Shown: positions 40,880 to 43,552 of the stretch, piece after piece | Numbering within the stretch: the stretch's first letter is position 1 | Layout: each line of letters begins with the position of its first letter | Source of the DNA: a virus | Length of the DNA stretch: 43,552 nucleotides | Strand: one strand, 5' to 3' | Virus record (IMG/VR): IMGVR_UViG_3300005264_000012 | Coordinates: 1 to 43,552 of that record | The notes under the pieces: model-generated | Told to the model about the DNA's origin: nothing | Databases searched by the model: none | The model's input: only the letters and a program-made list of their open reading frames with translations | Made by a program: the position numbers and the translations under genes

Positions 40880-41245
40880 ATGAGTAGACTAAGTTTTGCA
40901 CCACGAATTGGAGATCATGAAGATTTTCAACAACTGATAGATGACAGAGGAGAGGTCTTTATTGTCAAGCAACTAGCATTAGATGATACTCCACAAGCTA
41001 ATGAGGAACCTGTTTTTATATCATTTAATATGACTGGTTTTTTGTATCAATATAAATCAACAGAAAAAGAGCCACAGGGGTATGGGAAGTTCTCTAGTAC
41101 TGGTATGTATATTCTTACTCGTAGACGTGATATTGATAATGATGCTATTCTTATTCGTAGGAAGGATGGGTTACGCGGGGAAATTGATGGAATTGAATTA
41201 TTAACTGAGGGATTTAGTAGAATAAAATTAAAACGGAAAAATTAA
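40880..41245 (+). CDS. Head-tail stopper-like protein, 121 aa
   Basis: Begins one base after the previous stop ('MSRLSFAPRIGDHEDFQQLI'). An upstream in-frame ATG at 40823 would overlap the adaptor by 56 bp and is rejected. Beta-rich ('VFISFNMTGFLYQYKSTEKE', 'GLRGEIDGIELLTEGFSRIK'), compatible with a gp16-type stopper barrel. Assigned mainly by position. TAATG coupling to the next gene. Confidence 0.68.
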   Translation: MSRLSFAPRIGDHEDFQQLIDDRGEVFIVKQLALDDTPQANEEPVFISFNMTGFLYQYKSTEKEPQGYGKFSSTGMYILTRRRDIDNDAILIRRKDGLRGEIDGIELLTEGFSRIKLKRKN

Positions 41246-41580
41246 TGAGTGCCAAAGATATTGCCAAAAATCTAGATAGGGTTCGGAAGAATCGTCAAGC
41301 ATCGGTAGCTGAGTTGATGTATCTCGCAATGAAGGAGGCTGAGGGAATAGCTAAAAGTTTTGCACCTTGGACTGATAGAACCACCCATGCTCGGAACTCT
41401 ATCTATGGTAACTCATATAAATTTGGGGATACAATACTTGGTCTGCTGGGGATTGGTATGTCATATGGGATATTCCTTGAACTATCTAATGACAAGCAAT
41501 ATGCAATCATTCACCCAACAGCAATAATCACACGCGCATTTGTTAAACAAAAATTACCTAAAATTAAATTAAAGAAATGA
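41245..41580 (+). CDS. Tail completion protein (HK97 gp10-like), 111 aa
   Basis: Carries the typical gp10 pattern 'AKSFAPWTDRTTHARNSI' and 'GIGMSYGIFLELSNDKQYAI' followed by 'IHPTAI', seen in HK97 gp10/putative tail-component proteins. A clear family match by eye. Helps join the tail to the completed head. Four-base overlap with the next gene. Confidence 0.85.
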   Translation: MSAKDIAKNLDRVRKNRQASVAELMYLAMKEAEGIAKSFAPWTDRTTHARNSIYGNSYKFGDTILGLLGIGMSYGIFLELSNDKQYAIIHPTAIITRAFVKQKLPKIKLKK

Positions 41581-42017
41581 AAAATATTGTTCAAGCAGTA
41601 ACAGATCATATAAAAGCAGATAGTACGGTTCTAAATATGTTGGCTGAAAATTCAACATGGATTGGAAGAGGGTATAACATGTCCAAGGGAAATTCGATAA
41701 TTTTGAGAGGAAAAATAAAAGAAAGCACTAAACCAGTTTTTCTAACAGTGGGGGAAGATGTGTCTTCAAGATTGGGGCATTATTCAGAGGAGGGTAGTTT
41801 AACTATTCGTGCATATGACAAATTAGCTAGTACTGGATATAATATTAGTACATTAGCATCCTTGTTGAAAGATTTGCTAAACGACACGGTTGTGGAGTAC
41901 AATGATGGTGAGATCATAAGATACAAGTTTATGTTTGATAGGTATCAACCTATCAGAGAAGATGAGGCATTAAGCCTCTTATATAAGGAGATAACCTTTT
42001 CAACCTTAACCCCATAA
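41577..42017 (+). CDS. Tail terminator protein, 146 aa
   Basis: Alpha/beta protein of the gpU/gp17 size: 'NIVQAVTDHIKADSTVLNML' at the N-terminus, 'GSLTIRAYDKLASTGYNIST' and 'YKFMFDRYQPIREDEALSLL' in the second half. Its place between tail completion and tail tube genes is the main support. It caps the growing tail tube at the length set by the tape measure. Confidence 0.75.
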   Translation: MKNIVQAVTDHIKADSTVLNMLAENSTWIGRGYNMSKGNSIILRGKIKESTKPVFLTVGEDVSSRLGHYSEEGSLTIRAYDKLASTGYNISTLASLLKDLLNDTVVEYNDGEIIRYKFMFDRYQPIREDEALSLLYKEITFSTLTP

Positions 42018-42051
42018 AGCGGGGCATATATAAAATTAGTTGTAATAGATA

Positions 42052-42585
42052 ATGGCTATAGAAGATAAGATGTATGGGGCTGGTCTTCAGGAGGTTTTCG
42101 TAAAACTTGCTGACGCTAGTGAATTTCAGGGGAAGGGGGCAGTTGATGCGTCCGGAGATCCTGAAAATGATGTTGTAAATGTTGATGGTGATGATCAAAA
42201 GTTAGCTCGATTTGTTTTCGGACAATCTGAAAGTGTTAGTGTTGTTCTTAATTCAGTTTCATTTGAATTTCTTGAAGCCTTGACTGGTAATACAGTTGCA
42301 AGTTCTGCAACAGGAATGGAGATTGAGTTAGGTACCGACAGTGAACAGAATCCACCATTCTCAGAATTGAGAGCTAAATCTTTGGCAAAGAATTCAGATG
42401 GAACTTCTGGATATTTTCAAAAGACGTGGTATAAATTCCAAATTACAAGCGTTAAAGTTACCCAGGCGAGTGGTTCGGAATTGAGTTGTGAATTAGAAGG
42501 AACAGCATATAAAACATCTGCGGACATTGAAGGTAATGCTTTGACTAATGATGCAATCGCTAAGATTGAACATTGGACGGCTTAA
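42052..42585 (+). CDS. Major tail (tube) protein, 177 aa
   Basis: Beta-rich, with 'SVVLNSVSFEFLEALTGNTV', 'GYFQKTWYKFQITSVKVTQA' and 'GSELSCELEGTAYKTS', matching the fold of siphovirus tube proteins. Followed by a strong 9-bp hairpin and then the tail chaperone genes, the standard order. Forms the hexameric rings of the tail tube. Confidence 0.83.
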   Translation: MAIEDKMYGAGLQEVFVKLADASEFQGKGAVDASGDPENDVVNVDGDDQKLARFVFGQSESVSVVLNSVSFEFLEALTGNTVASSATGMEIELGTDSEQNPPFSELRAKSLAKNSDGTSGYFQKTWYKFQITSVKVTQASGSELSCELEGTAYKTSADIEGNALTNDAIAKIEHWTA

Positions 42586-42598
42586 ATAGGCTCGAGAT

Positions 42599-42630
42599 TA
42601 GAGGGGGTTATTGCGATATTTCCCCCTCTA
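42599..42630 (+). terminator. Strong hairpin after the tail tube gene
   Basis: Perfect 9-bp stem TAGAGGGGG (42599-42607) with CCCCCTCTA (42622-42630), loop of 14. No T-run follows (CGAACAATTT), so it may be an attenuator or an RNA-stabilising 3' structure rather than a full terminator. Sits 30 bp before the tail chaperone gene. Confidence 0.7.
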
Positions 42631-42659
42631 CGAACAATTTAATTTATTAAGAGGACAAA

Positions 42660-43184
42660 ATGGCAAAAACCAAACCTCAGACTAATAAAAAGTTATCAAT
42701 GGAGCAAATGCAAAAGATAGCAAAAGAAGCTCAGGATAAACAACGAAAAGAGATTGAAGCTCATCAAAAAGAGTTATTTTCTGCAAAAGAAGATGAAGTC
42801 CTTTCTTTCGATGATGCTCGCAAACAGTTAGAATCCAAGACGAATTTTCCTATCAAGCTCCCATCGAGCGGGTTGGTAGTTATTTTAAGATTACCTTCCA
42901 TGTCCAAATTAGTTAGAGATGGTTCTATCCCAAAGCATCTAATGGCGGTTGCTATGAATGTGTCTGGTGGGGGAAGTGCTCAGGATATAGACCCAGAACA
43001 AATTTCAAAATTCTATGAATTGATTGATAACATCGTTTGCAAAACAATTGTTAAACCAAAGTTTTCAATGAATCCATCCCCTGAAAACTCAGAATTGGAT
43101 ATTGCTCTATTGAATGAAGAAGACAAAAATATTATTTGGTCATTGATCCAAGGAGGGGTCCCGAATTTAGCTAAATTTCGTTGA
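42660..43184 (+). CDS. Tail assembly chaperone, upstream product (gpG-like), 174 aa
   Basis: Located between tail tube and tape measure. Charged N-terminal helix, then 'FPIKLPSSGLVVILRLPSMS' and a helical C-terminal half ('DPEQISKFYELIDNIVCKTI', 'LNEEDKNIIWSLIQGGVPNL'), as in many tail chaperones (a tail-tube-like strand pattern followed by helices). Ends at TGA 43182-43184. A second frame, open from 43171, continues the fold, so a share of ribosomes probably shifts to make a longer fusion. AAGAGGAC lies eight bases before the ATG. Confidence 0.8.
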   Translation: MAKTKPQTNKKLSMEQMQKIAKEAQDKQRKEIEAHQKELFSAKEDEVLSFDDARKQLESKTNFPIKLPSSGLVVILRLPSMSKLVRDGSIPKHLMAVAMNVSGGGSAQDIDPEQISKFYELIDNIVCKTIVKPKFSMNPSPENSELDIALLNEEDKNIIWSLIQGGVPNLAKFR

Positions 43185-43509
43185 GGATGAGGAAGAAACG
43201 TTTTTACTGGATTTGGTAGCTCGTAGATATGGACAACGGCCAAGTCAGATATTAGAATTAAACCCATATGAAGGGTATCAGCTAGATCAGGCTATTGCGT
43301 TAAAGTTTCATTATTTAGACGAGGATAATATGGAGCAACGCTTTAGAACGCTTTTAGCTTCAATCCAAATAATAGGAAAAGCTTTTGGGGTTAAATATCC
43401 TAGAATGAGGCCCTATAAGCCTAGATATCCAAAGAAGAAGAAACAATTGGATATGAATAGAGTGCCAACTCAAGAAGAATTGTTTCAACAATGGGGGGGG
43501 GGTGGATAA
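43171..43509 (+). CDS. Tail assembly chaperone, frameshift extension (gpT-like part)
   Basis: This frame is +1 relative to the upstream chaperone and opens at a TAG just before it (43168-43170). It has no ATG before residue 50 of the region; only a TTG at 43213 exists. The sequence 'VEDEEETFLLDLVARRYGQR' then 'PSQILELNPYEGYQLDQAIA' is the classic start of a T-type extension. The 14-base window 43171-43184 (CTAAATTTCGTTGA) is where the shift must occur; CGT before TGA could slip +1 to GTT. The C-terminus is basic and ends after a run of ten Gs. Confidence 0.72.
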   Translation, partial: LNFVEDEEETFLLDLVARRYGQRPSQILELNPYEGYQLDQAIALKFHYLDEDNMEQRFRTLLASIQIIGKAFGVKYPRMRPYKPRYPKKKKQLDMNRVPTQEELFQQWGGGG

Positions 43510-43526
43510 GTTTATTAAACTAAATT

Positions 43527-43552
43527 ATGACACAGGCAATCGAGTTAGGTTC
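43527..43552 (+). CDS. Start of the tail tape measure gene (continues at base 1)
   Basis: ATG at 43527, 17 bp after the chaperone frame, followed by eight complete codons' worth of sequence and two bases. Adding base 1 completes a Ser codon, and the frame stays open through to 3064. This is the evidence that the window is a closed circle or a circularly permuted assembly. Joined N-terminus: MTQAIELGSVYEKIEVRDET. Confidence 0.9.

Noticed and set aside
829-43267. Many open frames of 60-190 codons on the minus strand (for example 2092-2676, 32079-32495, 39680-40042)
   Set aside because: All lie opposite clear plus-strand genes, have unusual composition (runs of Ile/Asn/Ser/His), no leaders and no recognisable domains. 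They are antisense shadows.

Overview
The window reads as the complete genome of a tailed, siphovirus-like bacteriophage, given as a linearised circle of 43,552 bp. The tape-measure gene starts at 43527, runs off the right edge and continues in frame, without a stop, from base 1 to 3064. Every gene I can support is on the + strand. Base composition is AT-rich (by eye about one third GC), and TAA, TGA and TAG are all used as ordinary stops, so the standard bacterial code applies. I see no integrase, excisionase/repressor switch, DNA polymerase, primase or tRNA gene, so the phage looks virulent and dependent on the host replisome. The host cannot be named from the sequence. It has a canonical sigma-70-like factor (near-perfect TTGACA-N17-TATAAT promoters), and many early genes start behind pure A/T leaders with no Shine-Dalgarno motif. 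An amidase-type endolysin implies a peptidoglycan cell wall.

Layout. (1) Late structural block, 22494 to 43552 and on through 1 to 8846: a ParB-like protein, a C5-cytosine methyltransferase, a probable small terminase, the large terminase and the portal. These are followed, unusually, by fibre genes (27841-32190), a small nucleotidyltransferase-fold gene and a lysis cassette (32845-34786) before the MuF-like head protein. Then come scaffold/protease, decoration protein, major capsid protein, a GT-B glycosyltransferase, head-tail connectors, tail terminator, tail tube, a tail assembly chaperone pair that appears to need a +1 frameshift, the tape measure (1029 aa), and two large distal tail/baseplate proteins. 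(2) Early block, 8914 to 22176: small unknown proteins, a replication initiator and DnaC-like loader, an SbcC/Rad50-like ATPase, HTH proteins, a pentapeptide-repeat protein, HNH, RecB-like and VRR-type nucleases, a sulfotransferase-like protein and several small membrane or secreted proteins.

The early block is driven by five closely matched promoters (P1-P5). Each has CCCC immediately before TTGACA and a 17-bp spacer. Four of the five have the -10 box 32-33 bp from the first ATG. In two of them the -35 box lies inside a perfect inverted repeat GTCAA-CCCC-TTGAC, suggesting a shared operator. P1 and P2 also share about 70 bp of upstream sequence. Late genes are mostly translationally coupled (ATGA, TAATG or TGATG junctions), with terminator-like hairpins after the capsid and tail-tube genes.

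Most notable items: the promoter/operator family; the combinatorial 18-unit pentapeptide repeat; the frameshifted tail chaperone; the glycosyltransferase inside the head cluster; the nucleotidyltransferase and lysis genes inserted between portal and MuF; the sulfotransferase-like gene; a micro-cluster of coupled tiny ORFs, including one interrupted by a single TAG; and a few decayed small genes.
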